The position numbers were made by a program, and so were the translations under genes. The notes below the pieces were generated by a model. It was not told where the DNA came from and searched no databases. It worked only from the letters and a program-made list of their open reading frames with translations. DNA of 36,536 nt from CAYZXT01 sp964482515 (lineage in GTDB: Bacteria; Elusimicrobiota; Elusimicrobia; FEN-1173): positions 1 through 36,536 of the forward strand of contig CAYZXT010000026.1 of assembly GCA_964482515.1 (NCBI GenBank), in the 5' to 3' direction. Below are positions 1-8,959 of this stretch, one piece after another. Every line of letters starts with the position of its first letter. Positions within the stretch are counted from its first letter, which is position 1.

Positions 1-780
1 GCAGAGGCGCGCGATGAGCGGGGCCAATTCTCTAATAACCATCTCAAAACCGGCCCCCAGGTTCACGGGGTCCGGCTCATCATACTTCTCGGCGGCCAGA
101 AGGATGCCTTCCGCCGCATCTTCCACATAGAGAAATTCCCGGGAGGCGTTGCCCGTCCCCCACACTATCAGTTCTTTATCGCCGCGCTCCTTCGCTTCCA
201 GGCATTTGCGGATCAAAGCGGGAATCACGTGCGAAGTTTCCAAATCGAAATTGTCCCTGGGACCGTACAAATTAACGGGGAAAAGCGTGATCGCGTTGAA
301 ACCGTATTGCTGGCGGTAGGCCTGGGCCTGGACCAACAGCATTTTCTTGGCCAACCCGTAAGGCGCATTGGTTTCTTCGGGATACCCGTTCCAAATATCG
401 TCTTCCTTGAAAGGGATAGGCGTGAATTTCGGATAAGAACAGATCGTCCCCAAGGCGACGACCTTCGCGATGCCGGACCGGCGCGCATGCTCCATCAGCA
501 AAGCGCCCATCATAAGATTGTCGTAATAAAACCGGCCCGGGCTCGCCCTGTTGGCCCCTATGCCGCCCACGTTGGCCGCCAGGTGGATCACCATGTCCGC
601 GGGGAATTTTTCGTAAAGCCGGATGACGGCCTCTTCCGTCGTGAGGTCGAACTCGCGCCGCCGGGCGACGAAAATATCTCTGCAGCCGCGCTGGCGCAGT
701 TTCTCCACGACGAAGCTGCCCAAAAAGCCGGCGCCGCCCGTGACGATGACCCGTTTATTTTCCCAGAATCTTTGGCTCAA
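1..780 (-). CDS. fcl: GDP-L-fucose synthase, 3' end cut by window edge
   Basis: Converts GDP-4-keto-6-deoxymannose to GDP-L-fucose by 3,5-epimerisation and NADPH reduction in the cytoplasm. The 260 visible residues (family about 310-320) start with the Rossmann motif VTGGAGFLG at residues 13-21. The SDR pair is Y141 and K145 in YGLAKK. The catalytic cysteine is C114 in GTICSYP; the E. coli Ser107 position appears to be Thr112. The stretch LYGPRDNF followed by SHVIPAL, which carries the family histidine, is present. I chose TTG at 780: an in-frame TAA lies two codons upstream and the product then starts (L/M)SQRFWENKRV, as homologues do. It follows gmd by 46 bases, the standard GDP-fucose pair. 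Confidence 0.93.
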   Translation of the reverse strand, partial: MSQRFWENKRVIVTGGAGFLGSFVVEKLRQRGCRDIFVARRREFDLTTEEAVIRLYEKFPADMVIHLAANVGGIGANRASPGRFYYDNLMMGALLMEHARRSGIAKVVALGTICSYPKFTPIPFKEDDIWNGYPEETNAPYGLAKKMLLVQAQAYRQQYGFNAITLFPVNLYGPRDNFDLETSHVIPALIRKCLEAKERGDKELIVWGTGNASREFLYVEDAAEGILLAAEKYDEPDPVNLGAGFEMVIRELAPLIARLC

Positions 781-826
781 TTTATTTTACCGGTACCGTG
801 CGCGCATCGGAAAGAAGAGAAAAGGC

Positions 827-1831
827 TTACCTGGCCGCGTAAAGGAGGGATTCCTGCTTGGCCAATTCCATGTCCGCGTCGACCATCACGCGCACAAGAT
901 CTTTGAACTTCGTCTTCGGCTCCCACTTCAACATCCGCTTGGCCTTGGACGGATCGCCGATCAGGAGATCAACTTCCGCGGGGCGATAATATTTCGGGTC
1001 GATGTCGACGTGCTTTTTCCAATCGAGGTCGAGATAACCGAAGCACTCATCCAGGAACTCCCGGATCGAATGCGTTTCGCCGGTGGCGATCACGAAATCA
1101 TTGGGCTGTTCCTGCTGGAGCATGAGCCACATAGCTTCCACGTATTCCTTGGCATATCCCCAGTCCCTCTTCGCGTCTAAGTTCCCCAGGAAAAGTTTTT
1201 TCTGGAGGCCTAGCTTGATCCGCGTGGCCGCCCGCGTGATCTTACGCGTGACGAAGGTTTCTCCTCGCCGCGGCGACTCATGGTTGAACAGGATGCCGTT
1301 GCACGCGAAAAGACCATAGCTTTCGCGGTAGTTGACGGTGATCCAATAAGAATAAAGTTTGGCGACGGCGTAGGGGCTGCGCGGATAAAAGGGCGTCGTT
1401 TCCTTCTGCGGGGTTTCCTGCACTTTGCCGTAGAGCTCGCTGGAAGACGCCTGGTAAAACTTGCACTTCAGCCCCGTGTCGCGGATGGCTTCGAGCAGCC
1501 GCACGGTCCCCATGCCGGTGACTTCGCCCGTGTATTCCGGGACGTCGAAGCTGACGCGCACATGGCTTTGCGCGCCGAGGTTGTAGATTTCATCGGGCTG
1601 GATTTCGCGCAGGAGGCGGTTGAGGGAGCTGGCGTCGTTGAGATCGCCGTACACGAGGTGCAGCTTGGCTTTCGGATCGTGGCGGTCCGTATAAATGTGG
1701 TCGATGCGCTGGGTGTTGAAGGAACTGGAGCGGCGGATGACTCCGTAGACGTCATAGCCTTTTTCAAGCAGCAACTCGGCCAGGTATGAACCATCCTGGC
1801 CGGTAATACCGGTAATGAGAGCTTTTTTCAC
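827..1831 (-). CDS. gmd: GDP-mannose 4,6-dehydratase
   Basis: Makes GDP-4-keto-6-deoxy-D-mannose from GDP-mannose, the branch point for GDP-fucose, GDP-rhamnose and GDP-perosamine. The 334 residues match the usual family length. Visible are the N-terminal ALITGITGQDGSYLAE, the RRSSSFNTQRIDH segment, the active-site SSSELYG (around residues 129-135) and Y154/K158 in YAVAK. The start is GTG at 1831, with a purine-rich site (AGGAGAAGGAAAA) just upstream. Unlike the other genes it has a 109-base upstream spacer with its own promoter. Its product feeds fcl next door and could also feed the aminotransferase at 20257-21741. Confidence 0.97.
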   Translation of the reverse strand: MKKALITGITGQDGSYLAELLLEKGYDVYGVIRRSSSFNTQRIDHIYTDRHDPKAKLHLVYGDLNDASSLNRLLREIQPDEIYNLGAQSHVRVSFDVPEYTGEVTGMGTVRLLEAIRDTGLKCKFYQASSSELYGKVQETPQKETTPFYPRSPYAVAKLYSYWITVNYRESYGLFACNGILFNHESPRRGETFVTRKITRAATRIKLGLQKKLFLGNLDAKRDWGYAKEYVEAMWLMLQQEQPNDFVIATGETHSIREFLDECFGYLDLDWKKHVDIDPKYYRPAEVDLLIGDPSKAKRMLKWEPKTKFKDLVRVMVDADMELAKQESLLYAAR

Positions 1832-1860
1832 GATTTTCCTTCTCCTGTTGGGGTGTTGGA

Positions 1861-1889
1861 ATCATAACCAATCCGACGGGCAAAGTCAA
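1861..1889 (-). promoter_or_regulatory. Predicted sigma70-type promoter of gmd-fcl
   Basis: On the minus strand a -35 box TTGACT (1889-1884) is followed after exactly 17 bases by a -10 box TATGAT (1866-1861). Transcription would start near 1854, about 23 bases before the gmd GTG. The site lies in the 109-base gap (1832-1940) between the end of a glycosyltransferase gene and gmd, the longest gap in the window apart from 32440-32536. I see no convincing intrinsic terminator before it, so upstream transcription may also read through. Confidence 0.6.
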
Positions 1890-1940
1890 ACCCGGCACAG
1901 ACGGAATCATTCCCAGTTTTCGGCGTTTTCCGCGCGCCTT

Positions 1941-3161
1941 TCATCGCTGACGCGGGAGCGCGATTTTATCATACAACGACAACAACCGCTCCACGCCGAC
2001 GGACGCGCCGTAGCGCTGCTCGGCCGCTTTTCGGGCGTTCACCCGCATGGCGGCGAGCTTTTGACGGTCGTCGAGGACTGATCCAAGGATTTGAGCCAAG
2101 TTTTCCGGGTCGCCGGCGGCAAAAAGAGCCCCGGTCTCCTCTTCGCGGATAAGCTCCTGGGTCCCTCCCAGCCGGGAGCCGAGCACCGGTGTTCCGGTCG
2201 CCAGGCTCTCCAAAACAGCCAACGGACAGTTTTCATAGCATTCCGAAGGGAAAACCAGAAGCGACGCTTTTTTGAGCTTCTCGACTTTCTGTCCGCCTTC
2301 CAACCGTCCATGCCAGCGCACCGGCAGAGCGGGATGGGTCCTGATAAACTCCGAGAGAAATCCCTGCAGCGGCCCGTCGCCGATGATCTCCAGGGGCGGA
2401 GCGGCCGTGCGCGACGCGACGATCTCATAGGCCCTGAGCAAAGTCTGTAGGCCCTTCTCCTGAGAGAGCCGTCCCAGGAACAAAATATAGTCCTCCGCAT
2501 TCGGCTCGAACGGATACGCGGACAGGTCCAAAAAATTCGGCTGCACATGAATCTTCTCTTCGGGCAGGCCGCCCTCCACAAACTTCCGCTTGGAGAATTC
2601 GCTCAAGGCGATGTAGGCGTCCGCCCCGTGCCGCCAGGTTCCCAGCATCCGGTGAATGGCCAACGTCGAAGCCATCACCGCGGACTGGGAAAGGCTCCCG
2701 CCGTAGCATCGCCCGCCGACCGCGTGCAGGGTATTCCCCCCGATGCACCGCTCGCACGGCTTCCCGTCGCGCAGGAACAAACCGTTCACGCAGAGCGTCC
2801 GGTAGTTGTGAAGGGTATGCACGACCGGAACGCCGGCCCCGTGCGCGGCAGCGTAGACCGAGGGAGAGATGAGCGGAAAAATATTGTGGGCGTGGACCAG
2901 CCGGGCGTTGGTCTCCCGGATTTTCCGTCGGAGCGCGGCATGGACCTCAAACGAAAACGGGACCTGCAGGGTGGAGAGGATCTTTTTGGGAAGGGGAGCG
3001 GACAGGAAATCATCGCTGCGCCGCTCGAAGAATTCCGTGGATTGCCCGTTGCGCTCCAACGTCTGGCGGAGGTTCCGGACGACGGTTTCCTCGCCGCCCG
3101 CCTCGCGGTAAACGTTATGGACGAAGAGGACCGGCTGCGTAGCGGAAGCGGGGGCCGTCAT
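1941..3161 (-). CDS. Glycosyltransferase, GT4 family
   Basis: A GT-B retaining glycosyltransferase of 406 residues, probably adding one sugar to the lipid-linked repeat unit at the cytoplasmic membrane face. The N-terminal acceptor domain has VLFVHNVYREAGGEE with a glycine loop. The C-terminal domain has LFLGRLSQEKGLQTLLRAY and the nucleotide-sugar site FPSECYENCPLAVLESLATG, an EX7E-type motif. A cysteine cluster (CVNGLFLRDGKPCERCIGG) occurs in many GT4 enzymes of this type. A longer frame opens at 3533, but the ATG at 3161 is preferred: it overlaps the upstream stop as ATGA and the extension looks like antisense noise. Donor and acceptor cannot be predicted. Confidence 0.88.
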   Translation of the reverse strand: MTAPASATQPVLFVHNVYREAGGEETVVRNLRQTLERNGQSTEFFERRSDDFLSAPLPKKILSTLQVPFSFEVHAALRRKIRETNARLVHAHNIFPLISPSVYAAAHGAGVPVVHTLHNYRTLCVNGLFLRDGKPCERCIGGNTLHAVGGRCYGGSLSQSAVMASTLAIHRMLGTWRHGADAYIALSEFSKRKFVEGGLPEEKIHVQPNFLDLSAYPFEPNAEDYILFLGRLSQEKGLQTLLRAYEIVASRTAAPPLEIIGDGPLQGFLSEFIRTHPALPVRWHGRLEGGQKVEKLKKASLLVFPSECYENCPLAVLESLATGTPVLGSRLGGTQELIREEETGALFAAGDPENLAQILGSVLDDRQKLAAMRVNARKAAEQRYGASVGVERLLSLYDKIALPRQR

Positions 3162-4399
3162 GACGCCGCGATGGCGGAGGTTGTTTTGCGGGACGACACG
3201 ACAGTTCGCAGAAGATCGTCCAATTGCCGCGCCGCCACGGGAAGGTCGAAATGTTTCCTGGCGACGTCCCATCCGCCGCGGCCGACGCGCCACCGCAGGT
3301 CCGCGGAACCGAGGGCGCGGGACAAAGCCTCGGCGATCTCCGGCGGCCTGACGCCCGGTTGGAAAAGCAGGGCGCTCTCCCCGTCCTTCAAATAATGTCC
3401 GACATCGCCCACGCCGGTCGCCACGACCATGCGGCCGGACGCCAAATATTCGCTGAGCTTGGTCGACAGTCCCGAACGGCTCCAGACCCCGTCCCGGCGG
3501 ATGTTCACCAAAACGCTCGCGCTGGACATCCATTCCTTGACCTGCGAACGCCCCACGAAACCCGGCAATTGAACATGGCCGGAAAGACCGAGCTCTTCAA
3601 CTTTCCGGCGAATCTTCTCAAACCGTTCCGGTTCCCGGCTGTTTCCCCCGAGCAAGACTCCCCGGAATGGAATCCCCCGCTCTTTCAGGAGATGAAAAGC
3701 GTCCACCAATCCTTCCATCTCGTCCTGTTCCCCGAAAGCGCCGGCGTAGAAAATGACCGGTGGATCTGACTCGGGCTTTTCGAAGCACTGCCACTCATGG
3801 CAGTCGATGATGGTGGGGACCAGATGGACTTTCCGGGGATCGCCGCAAAGCGCCTCATATTTTTGGCCCAGATAGCGGGAAATGACGACCACCGCGTCGG
3901 CCATCGAGGGACACAGCTTGTCCCCCAACGACGAATTGAGCGCGAAGAGTCTGCGCGACGGGGAAACGCCTTCTTGGGAAACCAGCTCGTGGCGCTCATC
4001 CTCGTAGGATTGGATCGTGGCCACGCCGAAGCCGCGGGCCATCCGGGTCAGCCACCAGGTATCGTAAAACGACAAATTGTTGAACCAGAGAACGTCGACG
4101 GCCTTTCGCCGGCAGGCGTCTTCCAGCCAGCCGCCGATCACGCGGACCGCACGGAGTTTTTCGAGGACGACGCGCAAACCCGAGGAACGGTTGGTGGTCC
4201 CGAGCGCGTACCGAAAGGGAACGCCGTCGACCTCGCCTTCGGGCGTATGGGACTCGCCCGATGAAATGCCGAGGGCATGCTCGTTCCAGATCGTCACCGT
4301 GTGGCCGGCGTGGACGAGGGCCCGGCAAAGCATCCTCAGCCGGGACGTGTTCCCCCCGCCCTCGGGCAGGTCGGCGACCGTGACAAAAATAATGTTCAA
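3158..4399 (-). CDS. Glycosyltransferase, GT4-like
   Basis: A 413-residue GT-B glycosyltransferase. The N-terminus IIFVTVADLPEGGGNTSRLRML is the usual acceptor-domain start with a glycine-rich loop. The C-terminal half has VIFYAGAFGEQDEMEGLVDAF and LSTKLSEYLASGRMVVATG, the donor-site region of WcaI/RfaB-like enzymes. The start is TTG at 4399, overlapping the upstream stop as TTGA. It ends in an ATGA overlap with the next GT4 gene, so the two are probably translated together. Substrate unknown. Confidence 0.85.
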   Translation of the reverse strand: MNIIFVTVADLPEGGGNTSRLRMLCRALVHAGHTVTIWNEHALGISSGESHTPEGEVDGVPFRYALGTTNRSSGLRVVLEKLRAVRVIGGWLEDACRRKAVDVLWFNNLSFYDTWWLTRMARGFGVATIQSYEDERHELVSQEGVSPSRRLFALNSSLGDKLCPSMADAVVVISRYLGQKYEALCGDPRKVHLVPTIIDCHEWQCFEKPESDPPVIFYAGAFGEQDEMEGLVDAFHLLKERGIPFRGVLLGGNSREPERFEKIRRKVEELGLSGHVQLPGFVGRSQVKEWMSSASVLVNIRRDGVWSRSGLSTKLSEYLASGRMVVATGVGDVGHYLKDGESALLFQPGVRPPEIAEALSRALGSADLRWRVGRGGWDVARKHFDLPVAARQLDDLLRTVVSSRKTTSAIAAS

Positions 4400-5178
4400 G
4401 GAGATACGACCTCGAGCTTGGCCGAGGCGGACTTCACGCGGTTGGTCCCCTCGTTGTTCCGCCCTTTCTTGAGGAAGACCATGTTGTGGTAGAAGTGCAT
4501 GGCCACGATGTTCTTGTCGTAATAGCTGGGCTGATAACCCTCATTCTCGAATTCTTCGTGATTGAGGCAATCCGTCAAAGCCTTGAAGAAATTCATGCTG
4601 GTCGACGGGTTCTTCAGGTTGGAACTGTCGCCGCCCGCGTCGGCCCAATAGGACGTTTGTATGTCCTCGACGGCGTACCAGCCGTCCGGGCTCACCAGGG
4701 GAAACAGGATCTTGAAGGTTTCGATCACGTGCTCGTTCAAGTGGCTGCCGTCATCGATCACGATATCCAGCTTGCCGCCCATCTCCTCGCGGACGAGCTT
4801 CTCCAGGAACGGTTTATCAACCTGGCTGCCCCGAAAAATCTTCACCCGCGGCTCAGGCGGCAGTTTCTTTTCGTGAAGATCTATGGCGAATATTTGGCTA
4901 TTGGGAAAGAAATACTTCCACATATAAAGCGAATTCCCGCCCATATGGGGATCGTCGTACCCGCCCACGCCGATCTCCAGAACGTTCAGCTCCCGCTTCC
5001 GCATTTCCCAAAAATGCCTTTGATAATGCTGGGTGTACCAATGGACGTTCCATTTGTCGGACCGGTGGAGGGTCGCCAGAGCGTTCAGGTTGCCGGAAAT
5101 GAACGGGGACATGATCTTACGCAGAATGCGCTTCTGTCCGCCGCTGAGAAATTTAATCGATGGAAGAGATAATTTCAT
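4396..5178 (-). CDS. SAM-dependent O-methyltransferase, MycE/ElmMI-like
   Basis: A 260-residue class I methyltransferase. The SAM loop is LEIGVGG (residues 67-73), with an acidic residue at D100 in FAIDLHE and a metal/catalytic region IVIDDGSH (139-146). This arrangement resembles the sugar 2-O-methyltransferases MycE (mycinamicin) and ElmMI (rhamnose), so it probably methylates a hydroxyl of a glycan sugar. The ATG at 5178 is preferred over the in-frame start at 5229 because AAAGGA sits just upstream and the extra 17 residues lie inside the previous gene. That gene ends 11 bases upstream. Confidence 0.85.
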   Translation of the reverse strand: MKLSLPSIKFLSGGQKRILRKIMSPFISGNLNALATLHRSDKWNVHWYTQHYQRHFWEMRKRELNVLEIGVGGYDDPHMGGNSLYMWKYFFPNSQIFAIDLHEKKLPPEPRVKIFRGSQVDKPFLEKLVREEMGGKLDIVIDDGSHLNEHVIETFKILFPLVSPDGWYAVEDIQTSYWADAGGDSSNLKNPSTSMNFFKALTDCLNHEEFENEGYQPSYYDKNIVAMHFYHNMVFLKKGRNNEGTNRVKSASAKLEVVSP

Positions 5179-5189
5179 AGGTTGTCCTT

Positions 5190-5897
5190 TCAAAACAACA
5201 GCTCCCTGGCTCCCGCCAGGCCGAGGCACGCGCGCTGCGCGTTCTTCACAAAATTCCGCAGCGGCGTCCGGGCGTAGTCCACCGAAACGCCGTCGGCGCC
5301 GGAAATCATCCGCAGCATGGGGAGCGGGCGAAAAAAACCATAGCCGCTGAAACCCCCGAGCCGCCTATAAAAAACATGCTCCGCCCAATGGCCCGGCTCG
5401 TCCCTCATTTCGGCGTGGGCGCCGGCGAAGCGTTCCAGGTAGAGCGGCCGCGACATATAAAACAGGCTGGTGAACGCGCTCTTCCTGCGGCAATAGGCGT
5501 CGATGATCAGCTGCCTGCGGCCGGACTGTCCTTCCGCGAAATCAAAAAGCTCCTGGAAGTTCCCGTAAATATATCGCCCGGTGATCTTGATGAAACCCTC
5601 TTCCTTCAGTTCCTCCCGCACGAAACGGTCGAGCATTTCAAATTCCAGCGATCCCTTGTTGCGATTCTTGTCCCCCGGCTTTTCATAGGTCTTATAAACC
5701 AGCCCGGCGTCCTCCCGCGGAAAATCCGCGTCATCGCGGACCGGGTATCCGGAGTTCTCCAGGAAATAAACCTTTGAGAACCGTCGGTAGAAGTTGATCG
5801 CCTCCAGGTATTCATTCTTTCGTTTGCCGGGATCGTTGTGCGCCGAATGGGACGAAACCTGCGGCGTGATGGTCGCCGTCAAGACGATGGGGATCAC
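5190..5897 (-). CDS. Unrecognised polysaccharide-cluster protein
   Basis: A 235-residue soluble protein I do not recognise with certainty. It begins IPIVLTATITPQV and soon has DPGKRKNEYLEAINFYRRF followed by VYFLENSGYP. Its middle is rich in aromatic and charged residues (KITGRYIYGNF). No signal peptide or transmembrane segment is seen. The opening beta-strand, the FYRRF helix and the ENSGY strand would fit a small GT-A-like fold, but no clear DXD is visible. GTG at 5897 is chosen because GTGA overlaps the stop of the upstream GT2 gene; the 5' extension to 6215 is antisense-like. Its place between a methyltransferase and a GT2 suggests glycan assembly; this is inference only. Confidence 0.7.
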   Translation of the reverse strand: MIPIVLTATITPQVSSHSAHNDPGKRKNEYLEAINFYRRFSKVYFLENSGYPVRDDADFPREDAGLVYKTYEKPGDKNRNKGSLEFEMLDRFVREELKEEGFIKITGRYIYGNFQELFDFAEGQSGRRQLIIDAYCRRKSAFTSLFYMSRPLYLERFAGAHAEMRDEPGHWAEHVFYRRLGGFSGYGFFRPLPMLRMISGADGVSVDYARTPLRNFVKNAQRACLGLAGARELLF

Positions 5898-6733
5898 AGC
5901 ATGATGCCTTTGCCTTCCGGCAGAACCATCTCCGAAAATTTGCCGACCACCTTTATGATGAGCCCGTGGTAGTTCCCATAGAGGAATTTCACCGGCCAAA
6001 GCAAATAGCCCAGGACGACGGCCCCGTAGACGAACAAAATCCGCCCGTGAAAGCTTTCCGAATGTCGGTTTGAGATCTTCAGCATCTCCCGCGTCCGCTG
6101 CACGGTCAGCATGTTGGATTTCCGGTCGTAGTCTCCTTCGATGATGCAGTAACCCATCAGGTGGTCGAGGCATTTGACCTTCCCGTGCTTGGAGAGTTGT
6201 ATCCAAAGCTCCCAATCGAAGCCCCAGAACAAATCGATATCGATCTCGACGTCCGGATACCGGCGCAACATCGCGCCCGTCTGAGGAACGAAATCGGAAT
6301 AGACCAGCTCCGCGGGCGGCCGGTGCTGCCCCGCGTTCAAATAAAGGAACGAACCGTTCTCGTGGACGTTGATCACCGAACCATAGACAAGCGCCAGCGA
6401 CGGATCCGAATCCAGCGCGGCGACGCCGGTGGCAATGGCGTCCGGGGTCAAACGGTCATCGGAGTTCAGCCAAGACAGATATTCTCCCGTCGCGATCTTG
6501 AATCCCTTGTTGATGGCGTCCGCCTGCCCGCGATCGGGTTCGGAAACCACCCGGATGCCGGGATGGCGCTTCGCGTATTCCTGGGCGATCGTCACGGAGT
6601 CGTCCTTGGACGCGCCGTCCATCACGATGACTTCGATGTCGGGATGGGTTTGCGCCAGGATGGAATCCAGACAAGTGCGGAGGAAACGGCCGCCGTTATA
6701 ATTGGGGACGACGATGGAAACTTTCTTACCCAT
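5894..6733 (-). CDS. Glycosyltransferase, GT2 family
   Basis: An inverting GT-A glycosyltransferase of 279 residues. It has the GT2 start VSIVVPNYNGGRFL, the nucleotide-binding VIVMDGASKDDS, DRGQADAINKGF and the metal-binding WLNSDD (SDD at residues 91-93). Near the C-terminus a hydrophobic stretch (GAVVLGYLLWPVKFLYG) may anchor it to the inner membrane. It starts with ATG overlapping the upstream GT4 stop as TAATG and ends in a GTGA overlap, so it is tightly coupled on both sides. Donor unknown. Confidence 0.9.
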   Translation of the reverse strand: MGKKVSIVVPNYNGGRFLRTCLDSILAQTHPDIEVIVMDGASKDDSVTIAQEYAKRHPGIRVVSEPDRGQADAINKGFKIATGEYLSWLNSDDRLTPDAIATGVAALDSDPSLALVYGSVINVHENGSFLYLNAGQHRPPAELVYSDFVPQTGAMLRRYPDVEIDIDLFWGFDWELWIQLSKHGKVKCLDHLMGYCIIEGDYDRKSNMLTVQRTREMLKISNRHSESFHGRILFVYGAVVLGYLLWPVKFLYGNYHGLIIKVVGKFSEMVLPEGKGIML

Positions 6734-7971
6734 TAATTAGCCCTTACGAGGTTCTCGTATAAATCTTTGAAAGCGCCGGCCTGTTTCTCCAGCGTGAATC
6801 TATCCAAAATCAGCCGGCGGCATTTTTCTGAAAGAGATTTCCGACCTTCCCCCAACGACAGGACCCACCGCAGCCCTTCTTTCAGCGATTCTGCGTCGCC
6901 GTCACGGGAGAGATAGCCCGTTTCCAGATGCGCGACGGCGTCTTTCACGCCGCCGGCGTCGAACGCCACGCAGGGAACGCCGCAGGCCATGGCCTCGAGC
7001 AAGGAGTTGGGGAGGTTTTCCCCCACCGCCGGGTGGACGTAGGCATCGGCCGCGTTATAAATCTGAGCCATCCGGCCTTCCTCCTGCACCAGTTCATGCC
7101 GCCACACCGGAAACGGCAATTCCCTCCCCCACTGGTCGGCCCCTTCGCCCACCAGCATGACCATCAAATCGTCGCGGCGTCCGAGGGCGCCCAAGGCCTT
7201 CAGGAAAAACCCTCCGCCCTTCCGCTCGTTGTCGGGAAGCCTCTGCGCTGCGAAAAGGAACGCCTTTTTCCCCAGGGGGATGTTCAACAGCTTGCGGCAA
7301 TGGTCTTGTTCCAGCGGGCGGAACACCGCCGTGTCCACGCCGTTGGGGATATAATGCGTTTTAAATCCTTCGAACAACGGACTTTCCTGGGAGGCGCGAA
7401 GGGCCCAGGACGACGGGGCCACCACATCGAACCCGGTCCGCCGGTATAAATATTTCTTCATGTTAAAAAGGAACGACGCCGTGTCCACCGGAAGGCCGGG
7501 ATAATAATCCAAATGCGGGCACGGCTTGCAGCCCGTCCTCCAGCCGGCGCAGCTTCCCGAGAATGTGCAATGGCCGGTCAAAGGCCAAAGGTCGGACAAG
7601 CGCCAAACGACCTTTTTGTTCCTGGCCATCAGCGGGAGGACCGTGTGCGAAAAATATCCGCCGTGGGTATTGTAAAGCTGGATGACGTCGGCCTCCCGGT
7701 ACCAGGGATGGTTCAGCAGCGCGAAGGACGACGGAAAAAACAAATACTGGAGCCCCAGGAAATGAGTGAGCTTCCGCGAGACATCATCCGCCAGTTTGAG
7801 GACGCCGCGGCTGATCAGGTCCACATCGGGATCGCCGGTTTCCTTCAAGGACACCAACATCCTCGATTGAACCCCGAGGGCGCGAAGACCCGCGTGGATT
7901 TTATGGGCGGAACGGCCGGACCCGCCCAAATGGTCCGTCTGGCTGATATGCAGGACCGAAAGATCAGGCAA
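6733..7971 (-). CDS. Glycosyltransferase, GT4 family (WcaC/AmsD-like)
   Basis: A 412-residue GT-B enzyme. The N-terminus LSVLHISQTDHLGGSGRSAHKIH is typical of GT4 enzymes that bind the acceptor through a glycine-serine loop. VVWRLSDLWPLTGHCTFSG and a cysteine-rich GCKPCPHL follow. The donor site is YVHPAVGENLPNSLLEAMACG. Translation could begin at TTG 7998 or TTG 7971; the latter is preferred because AGGAG lies five bases before it and the 7998 codon has no Shine-Dalgarno site. With that start it overlaps the upstream methyltransferase gene by 8 bases. Linkage and donor cannot be predicted. Confidence 0.88.
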   Translation of the reverse strand: MPDLSVLHISQTDHLGGSGRSAHKIHAGLRALGVQSRMLVSLKETGDPDVDLISRGVLKLADDVSRKLTHFLGLQYLFFPSSFALLNHPWYREADVIQLYNTHGGYFSHTVLPLMARNKKVVWRLSDLWPLTGHCTFSGSCAGWRTGCKPCPHLDYYPGLPVDTASFLFNMKKYLYRRTGFDVVAPSSWALRASQESPLFEGFKTHYIPNGVDTAVFRPLEQDHCRKLLNIPLGKKAFLFAAQRLPDNERKGGGFFLKALGALGRRDDLMVMLVGEGADQWGRELPFPVWRHELVQEEGRMAQIYNAADAYVHPAVGENLPNSLLEAMACGVPCVAFDAGGVKDAVAHLETGYLSRDGDAESLKEGLRWVLSLGEGRKSLSEKCRRLILDRFTLEKQAGAFKDLYENLVRAN

Positions 7972-8959
7972 CGCTTCTCCTACGTCCGTTGACCACAACG
8001 CCGTTGCCGCCGATGAAAAGATCTACGTCCTCAATGACCGCAGGATCGCACCATTCCCGGATCTCCTCCAACGTGCGGGGCGTATCATAGGCCGGCGCCA
8101 GCGCGTCGAAAGTGTCCATGATCGCCCACTCCCGCCGCTGTTTATAGGAAAGCCCCCAGTCCAGATAGTTCCAGCACGGGATGGGGATCAAGGCCGCGAC
8201 GCGGCGCCCAAAATAGGGGATCTTTTTTATCAATGTATCAAAAGGCAGCCAAAGGGGGATGTAGAATTCGATGATCTTGAGGAGCGTCCGCGGCGACATC
8301 TTCGACGTGACCGGCCGCCAGAAATACTTCGGCGTGGACCAGACCGACGGTTTCCGGAGCTTTTCGTAATGGTCCATGGAAAAACGTCCGCCGGGTTTGA
8401 TGAAATCCAAAAGCGTGCGGAACGCCTTCTCGGCGTCGGGCGTATGCTGAAGGACGCCGTAGCAAAAGACAAAATCGAAGCGCGCCTTTTCCAGAGGAAG
8501 CGAATAAATGTCCCCCTGAAAAAGGAACAGGCGCTCGTTGTCATGGCTCGCCAGGTTCGCGTCCACCGCGTTGCTGTAATCCATGCTGACGACTTCCGCC
8601 CCGGCGCTCAAAAGGATCTCCGTGAACCGCCCCGCGCCGCTTCCCGCTTCCAAAACGATCTTGCCCCTCAGGTCTTCCGGACGCCATTTGGTGCAGGACC
8701 AAAAGCGCTCCGAAGACAGATCCTTCATGTTGCGGGAGTCCAGCTGGGTCGACTTGAAGCGGTTCCACTGTAAACCGAAATTGTCCGAGTAATTGCTCTC
8801 GGGTACGAACCGCGGAATATAGCCCCGGATGGGATAACGCTGACCGTCGGCCTTGGACACAAGCCATCCTTCTTTCACCCGTTGCCCATCGGAAGAGAAT
8901 TCCGCCGGCTCCAAGGTGAAGCGCTCGCCCAGAAATTTTTCGAAATGCTTTTTTCTCAT
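7964..8959 (-). CDS. Class I SAM-dependent methyltransferase
   Basis: A 331-residue methyltransferase. An N-terminal region (GWLVSKADGQRYPIRGYIPR) resembles the small Trm112-like lead seen before many glycan-cluster methyltransferases, then NFGLQWNRF. The SAM loop is VLEAGSGAGRFTE, with D at MDYSN and the later FDFVFCYGVLQHTPD (motif IV and post). Sugar O- or N-methylation is the likely role, but the family is broad. The ATG at 8959 overlaps the stop of the amidotransferase gene as ATGA. Confidence 0.85.
   Translation of the reverse strand: MRKKHFEKFLGERFTLEPAEFSSDGQRVKEGWLVSKADGQRYPIRGYIPRFVPESNYSDNFGLQWNRFKSTQLDSRNMKDLSSERFWSCTKWRPEDLRGKIVLEAGSGAGRFTEILLSAGAEVVSMDYSNAVDANLASHDNERLFLFQGDIYSLPLEKARFDFVFCYGVLQHTPDAEKAFRTLLDFIKPGGRFSMDHYEKLRKPSVWSTPKYFWRPVTSKMSPRTLLKIIEFYIPLWLPFDTLIKKIPYFGRRVAALIPIPCWNYLDWGLSYKQRREWAIMDTFDALAPAYDTPRTLEEIREWCDPAVIEDVDLFIGGNGVVVNGRRRSVA

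Noticed and set aside
1890..1935. Possible terminator after the GT4 gene (GGCG/CGCC arms)
   Set aside because: Only a 4-base stem with a long loop and no T-run.
3162..3533. N-terminal extension of the GT4 gene ending at 1941
   Set aside because: The extra 124 residues are Arg/Gly-rich, lie within the upstream gene and have no family similarity; ATG at 3161 forms an ATGA overlap.
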